This document shows positions 24,402 to 32,066 of a stretch of DNA of 64,000 nt, piece after piece. The stretch covers positions 1 through 64,000 of the forward strand of contig NZ_REEZ01000003.1 in NCBI RefSeq assembly GCF_003990445.1. Direction: 5' to 3'. Within the stretch, counting starts at the first letter, position 1. Every line of letters starts with the position of its first letter. A program made the translations under genes and the position numbers. Below the pieces are notes generated by a model. The model saw only the letters and a list, made by a program, of their open reading frames with translations. It was not told where the DNA came from and did not search any database. This DNA comes from Pararhodobacter zhoushanensis. Its GTDB lineage: Bacteria > Pseudomonadota > Alphaproteobacteria > Rhodobacterales > Rhodobacteraceae.

Positions 24402-25118
24402 ATGACCGTGCGGATCGCCATGTGGTCGGGGCCGCGTAACCTGTCGACAGCGATGATGTATGCCTTTGCGGCGCGCGGCGATTGTGCCGTCAGCGATGAG
24501 CCGTTCTACGCCGCTTATCTGGCCCTCACCGGGCTGGAGCACCCGATGCGCGCACAGATTCTGGCCAGCCAGCAGCAAGACCCGGAAAAGGTCGTGGTCA
24601 CCGGGGACGCCCCCGGTGCTGCGCCGATCTGGTATCAAAAGCATATGACGCATCACATGGTTCCCGGCATTCCGCTGGACTGGATGACGCGGTGCCGGCA
24701 CGCGTTCCTGATCAGGCACCCGGCGCGGGTGGTTGCCTCGTACGTGCGTAAACGCGAGGCACCGGTGCTTGAGGATCTGGGCTTCCCCCAGCAGCGCGCG
24801 CTGTTCGAGCGGCTGATCCAGACGACGGGCGAGACACCACCGGTGCTCGATTCTACCGCCTTGCGCGCGGCTCCCCGCGAGAAGTTGAGCGCGCTTTGCG
24901 CGGCGCTTCAGATCCCGTGGACCGAGCGGATGCTTTACTGGTCCAAGGGAAGCAAGCCCTATGACGGCGTCTGGGCCGCGCATTGGTATCACGCGGTGCA
25001 CGACTCCACCGGCTTCGACGCAGCCGAGGGGCCGCTGCCCGATCTGCCGCCCGAATATGCCCGATTGGCGGAGGCGGCGCTCCCGGCCTACGAGGCGCTG
25101 GCACAGCACGCGCTCTGA
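24402..25118 (+). CDS. Sulfotransferase-like P-loop protein
   Basis: A 238-residue protein resembling the sulfotransferase superfamily. MWSGPRNLSTAMMYAF corresponds to the 5'-phosphosulfate-binding loop, and FLIRHPARVVASYVRK to the 3'-phosphate-binding motif. No membrane segment or signal peptide is seen. The acceptor is unknown; relatives are annotated only as sulfotransferase family proteins. A 127-base gap separates it from mazG, and it is convergent with the DUF2783 gene across a diverged repeat. Confidence 0.7.
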   Translation: MTVRIAMWSGPRNLSTAMMYAFAARGDCAVSDEPFYAAYLALTGLEHPMRAQILASQQQDPEKVVVTGDAPGAAPIWYQKHMTHHMVPGIPLDWMTRCRHAFLIRHPARVVASYVRKREAPVLEDLGFPQQRALFERLIQTTGETPPVLDSTALRAAPREKLSALCAALQIPWTERMLYWSKGSKPYDGVWAAHWYHAVHDSTGFDAAEGPLPDLPPEYARLAEAALPAYEALAQHAL

Positions 25119-25137
25119 CCCTTCATTGTGGTTGGGA

Positions 25138-25325
25138 CGGGGCAGGGGGGCTCTGTGCCCCTCGTTGGCACAGCGGAATTCACCCGCATGGAAACTTTCC
25201 ACGCAAAGCGGGCGCCTTAACAAAAGCTTAACCCCGCCCATTTTCTGTCTGAAAATATCCTCCAGGAGGGTTCGGGAGGATGGAAAATCCTCCCGAGCGG
25301 GTGCGGGTGGCAACCCGCGCAGGCG
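25138..25325. repeat. Composite intergenic repeat, diverged copy
   Basis: It keeps the order of the repeat family: a G/C hairpin (GGGCAGGGGGGCTCTGTGCC), a small hairpin ending in GGAATTCACCC, an inner TTAACC segment, and the right arm TTTTCTGTCTGAAAATATCC at 25241-25260. A trailing hairpin (GGGAGGAT with ATCCTCCC) follows. The left arm is degraded and no longer pairs well. It lies between convergent genes. Confidence 0.65.
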
Positions 25326-25356
25326 GCGGCGGGCTCAATGCCCGCCGCCGCCTGCC

Positions 25357-25545
25357 TTACCCTTCCGCGACCTTCAGGGCCTGGGCGATCACGTCGGCGT
25401 CACCGATATGGTTGATCAGCGTCAGGATCAGCCGGGCGTTGAAAGCATCGCTTTCGGCCTTGGTCTTGCCCTCATGCGCGTCGATCAGCATCTGGTAGAC
25501 GTCATCGGCGCGCGGCGTGTTGCGGGTCGTGTTCAGCATGGTCAT
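25357..25545 (-). CDS. DUF2783 domain protein
   Basis: A 62-residue protein recognised as DUF2783 from RADDVYQMLIDAHEGK and FNARLILTLINHIGDADVIAQAL. The function is unknown. It starts three bases after the FAD monooxygenase stop, so it is translated from the same message and is a candidate small subunit or helper of that enzyme. It is predicted to be soluble and mostly helical. Small size makes it easy to miss in annotation. Confidence 0.8.
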   Translation of the reverse strand: MTMLNTTRNTPRADDVYQMLIDAHEGKTKAESDAFNARLILTLINHIGDADVIAQALKVAEG

Positions 25546-25548
25546 GGT

Positions 25549-27180
25549 TCAGGCCTCCTTGCCAAGGGCGCGGCTCAAAGCCGCGTCCACGGCGCTTGCG
25601 TCCCAGGTCTCCCACCGGGCGGCGACATGCTGGTCAGGGCGGATCAGGTAGACCGCCGATTTGACGTCACCCAGATAGCGGGCGGTCAGGCCGGGGGCGG
25701 TCTGGGTGTTCAGCGCGATGATCTCGCAGGGCAGCCCCTGCGCGGTGAAACCCGTCGGCACCTCGGCATCAATCGCCAGGATCTGGAAGCCCGGCGCGCC
25801 TCGCGCCCCGAGCCGGTCAAGCAGGAACCCGTCGCCCAGCGGCAGGTCCAGACAGGGTGAGCCGGGGCGCGACCGGGCAGGCCCCTGCGGCAGCGCATCC
25901 GGCGTGTTGAGCGGAGAGCCGTCATAGGTGCACGGCACCGACAGCCGCCCTGAGTTGACGAAGGGCCGGGCGAAATCCTGCGTCTCGGCCAGATCCAGAA
26001 CGGCATCGCGGAACAACCGGCTGGTTTCGGATTTCGGCGTGATGAAGTCGGTCGAGCGGGTGGAGTTGAGGATGTTCTCCTTGGCCCCGTGCACGCGCTC
26101 GACGTCGTAGCTGTGCAGCAGGCGCTCATCCGCCGTGCCGTCCAGCACCAGCTTCAGTTTCCATGCCAGATTGTCGATGTCCTGCACACCAGAATTCGCC
26201 CCCCGCGCGCCAAAGGGCGAAACCTGATGCGCCGAATCCCCGGCAAAGATCACCCGGTCGTGCACGAAGCGCTCCATCCGGCGGCACTGGAAGGTGTAGA
26301 TCGACGACCATTCCAGCGAGTACTGGATCTCGTCACCCAGCATGGCGCGTAGGCGGGTGTCGATGTTTTCAGGCCGCAGTTCCTTGTCGCGGTCGATGTC
26401 CCAGCCCAGCTGAAAATCGATGCGCCAGACGTTGTCGGGCTGCTTGTGCAGCAGCGCCGACTGACCCCGGTTGAAGGGCGGGTCGAACCAGAACCAGCGT
26501 TCGGTGGGGAAGGGGGCGTCCATCACCACATCGGCGATCAGGAAATTGTCCTCGAACACCTTGCCGACGAAATCGAGCCCCAGCATCTGCCGCACCGGCG
26601 AGCCCGCACCGTCGCAGGCGATCAGCCAGTCGGCAGTGATCGTGTAAGGGCCTTCAGGCGTGTCGATGGTCAGGACGACATGGTCGGCCTTTTGATCTAC
26701 CGATGTCAGACGATTGCGCCCGCGCAGGCTGACGGGCGCACCCTCGGCCTGCATCTCGGTCGCGCGTTTAACCAGCGCTTCCTCGAAATAGTACTGTTGC
26801 AGGTTGATAAAGGCCGGAAAACGGTGGCCATCCTCGGGCAACAGGTTGAATTCGTACACTTGCCGGTCGTCGAAGAACACTTTGCCAAGGTTCCATACCA
26901 CGCCCTTGTCGACCAGCGGGCGACCACAGCCCAGCCGGTCCAGAATCTCGAGCGGGCGCTTGGCGAAGCAGATCGCCCGGCTGCCAAAGCTGACCTTGTC
27001 ATTGTCGTCAAGCACCAGCACCTCGACCCCTTGCTGCGCCAGATCAAGCGCGACACCCAGTCCCACCGGCCCGGCCCCGATCACCACAACGGTATGGCGC
27101 GCTGGGGTCGCGGCGTCCTGATCGGCACTGCGGGCATAGGGGTAGAGCGGGATCTCGAAGATCTTTTGCGGGGCGGTCAT
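25549..27180 (-). CDS. FAD-dependent aromatic-ring monooxygenase (MhpA-like)
   Basis: A 543-residue class A flavoprotein monooxygenase. The Rossmann motif is VVIGAGPVGLGVALDLAQQG, the DG motif is DWLIACDGAGSPVRQML, and the GD motif is VIFAGDSAHQVSPFGARGAN. A C-terminal thioredoxin-like domain follows from about residue 420, as in MhpA and related phenol hydroxylases. It likely hydroxylates a phenolic or aromatic acid using NAD(P)H and oxygen. The ATG at 27180 is used. It sits in an operon with MBL, DinB and DUF2783 genes; no ring-cleavage enzyme is adjacent, so the substrate is open. Confidence 0.83.
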   Translation of the reverse strand: MTAPQKIFEIPLYPYARSADQDAATPARHTVVVIGAGPVGLGVALDLAQQGVEVLVLDDNDKVSFGSRAICFAKRPLEILDRLGCGRPLVDKGVVWNLGKVFFDDRQVYEFNLLPEDGHRFPAFINLQQYYFEEALVKRATEMQAEGAPVSLRGRNRLTSVDQKADHVVLTIDTPEGPYTITADWLIACDGAGSPVRQMLGLDFVGKVFEDNFLIADVVMDAPFPTERWFWFDPPFNRGQSALLHKQPDNVWRIDFQLGWDIDRDKELRPENIDTRLRAMLGDEIQYSLEWSSIYTFQCRRMERFVHDRVIFAGDSAHQVSPFGARGANSGVQDIDNLAWKLKLVLDGTADERLLHSYDVERVHGAKENILNSTRSTDFITPKSETSRLFRDAVLDLAETQDFARPFVNSGRLSVPCTYDGSPLNTPDALPQGPARSRPGSPCLDLPLGDGFLLDRLGARGAPGFQILAIDAEVPTGFTAQGLPCEIIALNTQTAPGLTARYLGDVKSAVYLIRPDQHVAARWETWDASAVDAALSRALGKEA

Positions 27181-27196
27181 TGGGGGTCCTCCGGGC

Positions 27197-27712
27197 TTAG
27201 CCGAAATAAGCCTGCGCGCTGGGCACGCGGCCATAGTCGAGATGGAAATCATCCAGTTGCGGCGGTGCAATGCCTGCGTCGCCGATCATCGTATGCGCCT
27301 GACCCCGGTGGTGGATCTGGTGCTGGAAAAGATGCAGCAGCAGCGGGCCGACGCGCTCGGTCACCGGGCCCTCGGGCCGGTCGGTGACGCGCGGGGCGTC
27401 CAGCATCGCCGGGGTCAGCGACTGGCAAAAGCTTGCCAGTCGCATATCCGCCGCCGCCTGCGCCGATGCCAGGGTGGCAACGCTGCCCGCTTCCTGTGTG
27501 TCAAAGACCGACCTCCCCAGCCCGCCCTTTTCCAGCGCGTCGATATAGTACAGATCGACCAGCCAGATGTGATTCAGCGTCGCCTTGAGCGAGGGAAAGA
27601 ACCCCGGTCTCGGGGCGGCGAACGCCTCGTCCGGCACGTCCTTGAGCGACGCATAGAGCGTTGCGTTCGCCCAGGCATTGTTCAGGGCCATGGTCAGGAA
27701 CGGGTCGCGCAC
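27197..27712 (-). CDS. DinB family protein
   Basis: A 171-residue four-helix-bundle protein of the DinB/DUF664 superfamily, which includes thiol-dependent transferases and maleylpyruvate isomerases. NNAWANATLYASL opens the fold, LNHIWLVDLYYIDAL carries the first metal His, and LLLHLFQHQIHHRGQAH carries the other two. I prefer the GTG at 27712, five bases from the MBL stop, because it restores the usual DPFLTMALNNAWAN start; an ATG at 27691 is the alternative. Its place between MBL and monooxygenase genes suggests a step in the same pathway. Confidence 0.78.
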   Translation of the reverse strand: MRDPFLTMALNNAWANATLYASLKDVPDEAFAAPRPGFFPSLKATLNHIWLVDLYYIDALEKGGLGRSVFDTQEAGSVATLASAQAAADMRLASFCQSLTPAMLDAPRVTDRPEGPVTERVGPLLLHLFQHQIHHRGQAHTMIGDAGIAPPQLDDFHLDYGRVPSAQAYFG

Positions 27713-27716
27713 GGGG

Positions 27717-28667
27717 TCAGCCCTGCAGGTCTTTCCACATCTGCTGATCGCGCTCGGCGGTCCAGATGCGGGGGGTGTCGATGCCGCGGGCCTCGTCATA
27801 GGCGCGGCCGACGTTGAAGGGCAGGCAATGCTCGTAGATCGCGTAATCCTTGAACTTGGGGTCGCATTCGGCGCGCACCGCGTCCCAGGCCTCTTTCAGC
27901 GAGCCGCCGCGCGCCGCGACGCGCTGCACTGGGCGGTAGGTGCTCTCGACGAAATCGCGGGTGTTGGCCAAGGCGCTCGCGACCATCTCGCGGCCAACCA
28001 GCGCATCGCCCCGACCCGGCGCGATGGCGATCGGGTCATAGGCGGCGATGGCGTCCAGCGTATTGCCCCAGTCGGCAAAATGCCCGTCCCCGCAATAGCA
28101 GGCCGAGTGGTATTCGACGATATCTCCGGTGAACATCACGCCCGCGTCGGGCACCCAGACGACGGCGTCGCCCGCCGTGTGGGCGCGGCCGGGGGTCAGG
28201 ATCTCGACCTTCCGGTTGCCCAGATAGACGGTCATCGAGTCGCTGAACGTGGTGGTCGGCCAGGTCAGGCCGGGGATTTCCTCATGGCCCTGAAACAGGC
28301 GCGGGAAGCGGCCGAATTCGCTGTCCCAGTCTTCCTGACCGCGCTCGACCACCATGGCGCGGGCGGTGTCGGACATGATGATCTCGGGCGCGCCGTAGGC
28401 TGAGGCACCGAGCACGCGGACGGCGTGGTAGTGGGTCAGCACGAGGTGGCTGATCGGCTTGTCGGTGACCGAGCGGATGCATTCCACCACCTTGCGCGCC
28501 AGACGCGGCGTGGCCTGCGCTTCGATCACCATCACCGACTCGTCGCCGATGATGACGCCCGAGTTGGGATCGCCCTCAGCGGTGAAGGCATAGAGGCCCT
28601 CACCCACTTGCGTGAAGGAAATCGCTTTTTCCGCCATGTCGCCGGCAGAGGCAAAGGCCTTGCTCAT
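27717..28667 (-). CDS. MBL-fold metallohydrolase, atypical metal motif
   Basis: A 316-residue metallo-beta-lactamase-fold protein. The usual HxHxDH motif reads HYHAVR here, so the last Asp and His are replaced, while later ligands look present in PGRAHTAGDAVVWVP and FTGDIVEYHSACYCGD. I recall the same HYHAVRVLGAS pattern from an uncharacterised MBL subgroup, so it is probably a family feature rather than decay. It is the first gene of the operon and is divergent from a MarR regulator. The substrate is unknown. Confidence 0.78.
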   Translation of the reverse strand: MSKAFASAGDMAEKAISFTQVGEGLYAFTAEGDPNSGVIIGDESVMVIEAQATPRLARKVVECIRSVTDKPISHLVLTHYHAVRVLGASAYGAPEIIMSDTARAMVVERGQEDWDSEFGRFPRLFQGHEEIPGLTWPTTTFSDSMTVYLGNRKVEILTPGRAHTAGDAVVWVPDAGVMFTGDIVEYHSACYCGDGHFADWGNTLDAIAAYDPIAIAPGRGDALVGREMVASALANTRDFVESTYRPVQRVAARGGSLKEAWDAVRAECDPKFKDYAIYEHCLPFNVGRAYDEARGIDTPRIWTAERDQQMWKDLQG

Positions 28668-28722
28668 GGGTGTCTCTCTCTTTGTTTCTTGTCTATGCGA
28701 ATCATCTTTGGGCAGGATATTG

Positions 28723-28743
28723 GTTGAAAATGTAACTATCAAC
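28723..28743. promoter_or_regulatory. Candidate MarR operator
   Basis: An imperfect palindrome with half-sites GTTGA and TCAAC lies in the 92-base gap between the divergent MBL and MarR genes, 16 bases before the MarR start. Its span of about 21 bases with TTGA/TCAA ends fits sites bound by MarR dimers. It would cover the MarR promoter or start region and could control both directions. Confidence 0.45.
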
Positions 28744-28759
28744 GGGGAAGGTCAGTGCT

Positions 28760-29188
28760 ATGTTTTTGAAGGGATACTTACCCTACAGGCTGAATCTTCT
28801 GGCTGAGTTGACTTCGGAAAAGACCCGCGAAATCTATCGCCGCCGCCATGATCTGACCCGGCCTGAGTGGCGTGTGCTGGTCAATCTGGCCGAGGCCCCT
28901 TCGCTCACCGCCAGCGCGCTGTGTGAACGGGTGCCGGCGCACAAGACCAAGGTCAGTCGTGCGCTGGCAGCGCTGGAGCAGCGCGGCTGGGTCACGCGCC
29001 AGACCGATCCCCTGGACCGGCGGGTATCGCATGCGGCGCTGACGCTGAAAGGCAAACGCGCCTTTAACCACATCCGCCCGGAAATGGAGGCCGCGACCGA
29101 GGCCATGTTGGCCCCGCTCAGCGCAGAGGAACGCGCAACCGTGGACGCGGGGCTGAAAGTGCTCGAACGTCTGTTTGGCCAGACCTGA
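28760..29188 (+). CDS. MarR family transcriptional regulator
   Basis: A 142-residue winged-helix regulator. LTRPEWRVLVNLAEAPSLTA precedes the helix-turn-helix, ALCERVPAHKTKVSRALAAL is the recognition region, and RQTDPLDRRVSHAALTLKG is the wing with the conserved DxRxxxxxLT pattern. MarR proteins usually repress nearby genes and are released by phenolic or aromatic ligands, which suits the divergent operon with an aromatic-type monooxygenase. The 3' side holds a composite repeat. Confidence 0.88.
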   Translation: MFLKGYLPYRLNLLAELTSEKTREIYRRRHDLTRPEWRVLVNLAEAPSLTASALCERVPAHKTKVSRALAALEQRGWVTRQTDPLDRRVSHAALTLKGKRAFNHIRPEMEAATEAMLAPLSAEERATVDAGLKVLERLFGQT

Positions 29189-29360
29189 AGGCAGGGGGCC
29201 TTCAGCCCCCTCTTCGGCTATAGCCGAATTCACTCCCCGAGGATATTTAGAGCATAAAGTTGGGCGTTAGGGTTTTGTTAACCACGCCGCATTTTCTGTC
29301 TGAAAATATCCTCCGGGAGGGTCCGGGAGGGTGGAAAACCCTCCCGGGGGTCACGCCTTC
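29189..29360. repeat. Composite intergenic repeat, partly diverged copy
   Basis: The parts appear in the family order: hairpin GGCAGGGGGCCTTCAGCCCC, small hairpin TCGGCTATAGCCGA, central stem with GGATATTT (29241-29248) and AAATATCC (29305-29312) around TTTTGTTAACCACG, then a trailing hairpin (CCGGGAGGGT/ACCCTCCCGG). Outer stem bases are kept while the inner stem has drifted. It lies between convergent marR and hisD. Confidence 0.7.
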
Positions 29361-29373
29361 CTGCCGGTCGGGG

Positions 29374-30675
29374 TCAGTCGTTCAGTTTGTTCAGGCGCGC
29401 GCGGACGCTCAGGCCGTGGGCTTGCAGACTTTCGCTGATCGCCAGCGTTTCTGCCGCCGGACCGATGGCGCGCAGGGCGTCGGGGGTCATGCGGGCCAGC
29501 GTGGTGCGCTTCATGAAGTCGAGCACCGATAGCCCTGACGAAAACCGCGCCGAACGGGCAGTAGGCAGGACGTGGTTCGGGCCGCCGACATAGTCGCCAA
29601 TGGCCTCGGGCGTCCAGTGGCCGAGGAAGATTGCTCCGGCGTGCTGGATCGCGGGCAAGAGCGCGTCGGGATCGTCGACGCAAAGCTCCAGGTGTTCCGG
29701 CGCGACGCGGTTGGAGAGCGCCGCCGCCTGCGCCAGCGTCTCGACCACCACCACAGCGCCGTAGTCGCGCCAGCTGGCACCAGCGATCTCGCGCCGTTCG
29801 AGCACCTGCAGATGTGCCTCGACGGCTGCGATCACCGCGTCGGCCTCGGCCTGCGAGGTGGTAATCAGGATCGATTGCGCGACCTGATCGTGCTCGGCCT
29901 GACTGAGCAGGTCCAGTGCGATCCAGTCGGGATCGCCCGTGCCATCACCGATCACCAGAATTTCGCTGGGTCCGGCGATCATGTCGATGCCGACGCGCCC
30001 GAAGACCCGCCGTTTGGCCGCCGCCACATAGGCGTTCCCCGGCCCGGTGATCTTGTCAACCGGCGCGATGCTGTCGGTGCCATAGGCCAGCGCTGCAATC
30101 GCCTGTGCGCCACCGATGCGGTAGATCACATCGACGCCCGAGATCTTCGCCGCCAGAATGACCAGCGGGTTCACCGCACCGCCCGGGGTGGGGCAGGCGA
30201 TGGCGAGGCGTTCAACCCCCGCCACCTTGGCCGGGATCGCGTTCATCAGCACCGAGGACGGATAGCTCGCCTGTCCGCCGGGCACATAGAGCCCGGCCGC
30301 CGAGACCGCCGACCAGCGCCAACCCAGCTCGGCGCCCGTGGCATCGGTCCAGCGCGCATCGTCGGGCTTCTGGCGCGCGTGATAGGCGCGGATGCGTTCG
30401 GCGGCGAGTTCGAGTGCTGCACGGTCCTTTGGCGTGACCTGCGCGCAATAGGCGTCGATCTCGGCCGGGGAGAAGGCCAGTGTTTCGGGCGTCAGCTCCA
30501 GCTTGTCGAATTTTGCCGTCAGCTCGATCACCGCCGCATCGCCGCGTGTGCGGACATCGGCGATGATGGCCGCCACGGTGGCATCCACATCGGGGCTGTC
30601 TTCGCGCTTCATGCCCAGAAGGGCGGTGAAGCGGGCCTCGAAATCGGCGTCGGTGCTGCTAAGGATCTGGGGCAT
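29374..30675 (-). CDS. hisD: Histidinol dehydrogenase
   Basis: A 433-residue zinc enzyme that performs the last two steps of histidine synthesis, histidinol to histidine with two NAD. Marks include GLYVPGGQASYPSSVLMN, RIGGAQAIAALAYGT, KITGPGNAYVAAAKR, IDMIAGPSEILVI, LLSQAEHD with the catalytic Glu and His region, and GGPNHVLPT. Length is normal. It lies 83 bases downstream of the DUF2948 gene, an order I associate with alphaproteobacteria. Other his genes are not in the window. Confidence 0.95.
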   Translation of the reverse strand: MPQILSSTDADFEARFTALLGMKREDSPDVDATVAAIIADVRTRGDAAVIELTAKFDKLELTPETLAFSPAEIDAYCAQVTPKDRAALELAAERIRAYHARQKPDDARWTDATGAELGWRWSAVSAAGLYVPGGQASYPSSVLMNAIPAKVAGVERLAIACPTPGGAVNPLVILAAKISGVDVIYRIGGAQAIAALAYGTDSIAPVDKITGPGNAYVAAAKRRVFGRVGIDMIAGPSEILVIGDGTGDPDWIALDLLSQAEHDQVAQSILITTSQAEADAVIAAVEAHLQVLERREIAGASWRDYGAVVVVETLAQAAALSNRVAPEHLELCVDDPDALLPAIQHAGAIFLGHWTPEAIGDYVGGPNHVLPTARSARFSSGLSVLDFMKRTTLARMTPDALRAIGPAAETLAISESLQAHGLSVRARLNKLND

Positions 30676-30758
30676 GGCGGGTCTCCTGCGTCCGGGTCGG
30701 GATAGGGGATCACGCCGCGCGGGGCAAGCGGGCGCAGCGTCGCGCCCCGCGCCGTGGT

Positions 30759-31253
30759 TCATTCGGGGTGCCTGGGGGCCTGCCGCGAGGGGGCGACATA
30801 GGGCCGGGTGACGTCACTCAGCTCGACCTCGAGGCATTCTACCGTCAGTGCCAGAGCGCCGTCGCCCGCGAAGGTCAACACGACGCGGCCGGGGCCGGCG
30901 GGTTCGCCCTCAGCCGTATCGGCGTCGGGGGTAAAGTCGATCGAGAGCAGGGACAGCACGGTGTCCTCTTCGCGCGACAGGCCCTGATGCGCGACCGCTG
31001 TCACATCGCCAAAGTCGAGCACTGCGCGTACCCGCTCGAACTGGCGTCCGGCCGAGCGCGCTTGTGATTCGTCTTCCCAGCGGAACCGGTTCAACAGCAG
31101 CGAGAATCGCCGCCGGTTTTTGGCATAGCGCAGATCGCTGCCGGTCAGGACGGCATCCTGTGCCAGTGCCGAGAGGATGCGCAGATCGGCGCTGTCGCGC
31201 GCAATCAGGCGCAGGGGCTTTTGCGCCCCGTCTTCAAATGTCGCGTCGCTCAT
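30759..31253 (-). CDS. DUF2948 family protein
   Basis: A 164-residue protein of the DUF2948 family, recognised from PLRLIARDSADLRILSALAQ, the RFSLLLNRFRWED block and ERVRAVLDFGDVTAVAHQGL. The function is unknown. Its start overlaps the stop of a small basic protein gene as ATGA, and hisD follows, so the three are probably co-transcribed. No signal peptide or membrane segment is seen. Confidence 0.8.
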   Translation of the reverse strand: MSDATFEDGAQKPLRLIARDSADLRILSALAQDAVLTGSDLRYAKNRRRFSLLLNRFRWEDESQARSAGRQFERVRAVLDFGDVTAVAHQGLSREEDTVLSLLSIDFTPDADTAEGEPAGPGRVVLTFAGDGALALTVECLEVELSDVTRPYVAPSRQAPRHPE

Positions 31254-31441
31254 ACGTCTGTCTCACCTTCGTTGCGGGCGCGGGACTGTGCCTTGCGCCT
31301 TGCGATATTGGCCTTGAGCGCGGCCTTGACCCGGGCTTCCTTGCTCGGATCGCCCTTGGTGCCTTTGACCGATTGCACCTTGCGCGCTGCGGCCGCAAGC
31401 GGTGCGGGTTGCGAGGGATCGGTGTCGGTTTGCTTGGTCAT
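31250..31441 (-). CDS. Small basic protein of unknown function
   Basis: A 63-residue, Lys/Arg/Ala-rich protein with no domain that I recognise. The middle (KGTKGDPSKEARVKAALKAN) and the end (IARRKAQSRARNEGETDV) suggest a charged, partly disordered or helical nucleic-acid-binding or ribosome-associated protein, but this is inference. It overlaps the DUF2948 gene by four bases in the ATGA manner, which supports it being a real gene. Confidence 0.6.
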   Translation of the reverse strand: MTKQTDTDPSQPAPLAAAARKVQSVKGTKGDPSKEARVKAALKANIARRKAQSRARNEGETDV

Positions 31442-31662
31442 GACGCTTGTCTTACCCTGTGATGAAAAAACCGTCCAGATGGGCTTGCGCGGCGCGCGCT
31501 TTGCGTCTAATCAGCCGCCCGTGGCGACGTTGCAAAAACCGGGTGCCAGAGCACTGCTCGAGACCCGGACGAAAGCGTCGCTAACAGACTGAAAAGAGAG
31601 TGGTTCTTCCAGATCGCTCTTGCCTTGGGATCGTACCTGAGGTTAAGGACTGGAAACAAGAT

Positions 31663-31737
<75 letters not shown>

Positions 31738-32066
31738 TATTTCCCTGTATTCACAAAGAGATACCTAGCATCGATCCGTCACCCGCAAGGTGCCGCGCGT
31801 CCCCTTTGCGTGGGCACCTTGGCGCTGTCCGGCGGTGGAACTGCGTTCATTGAGGGTGCTCCCGAGCGTTCAATCGGACGCGCAGAGGTCGACTGGCTTC
31901 AAGCAGCGCCCCTCAGGGCATTGATGGCCGCGACGCGGCTTACGCCGGGAGCAGTTCTGACCTGCCTCCCTGTCATCCCGCAATCTCTGACCCGTTCGCG
32001 ATGTCGGATCGTCTGGAAACCTGTCGCTTTAGCTTCCGCAGCGCCCGAATTGCCTTCGGTATGCGC
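31738..32066. other. Gene-free stretch downstream of the tRNA gene
   Basis: About 330 bases between the tRNA and the convergent EamA gene. Open frames exist but none resembles a known family. I looked for a direct repeat of the tRNA 3' end, as expected of an integrated element, and do not see one. A hairpin-like GGTGCC.../GGCACC pair lies at about 31789-31815. Confidence 0.4.

Noticed and set aside
11412-29360. CRISPR array made by the repeats
   Set aside because: The copies are kilobases apart, longer than CRISPR repeats and without spacers of constant length; no cas gene is present.
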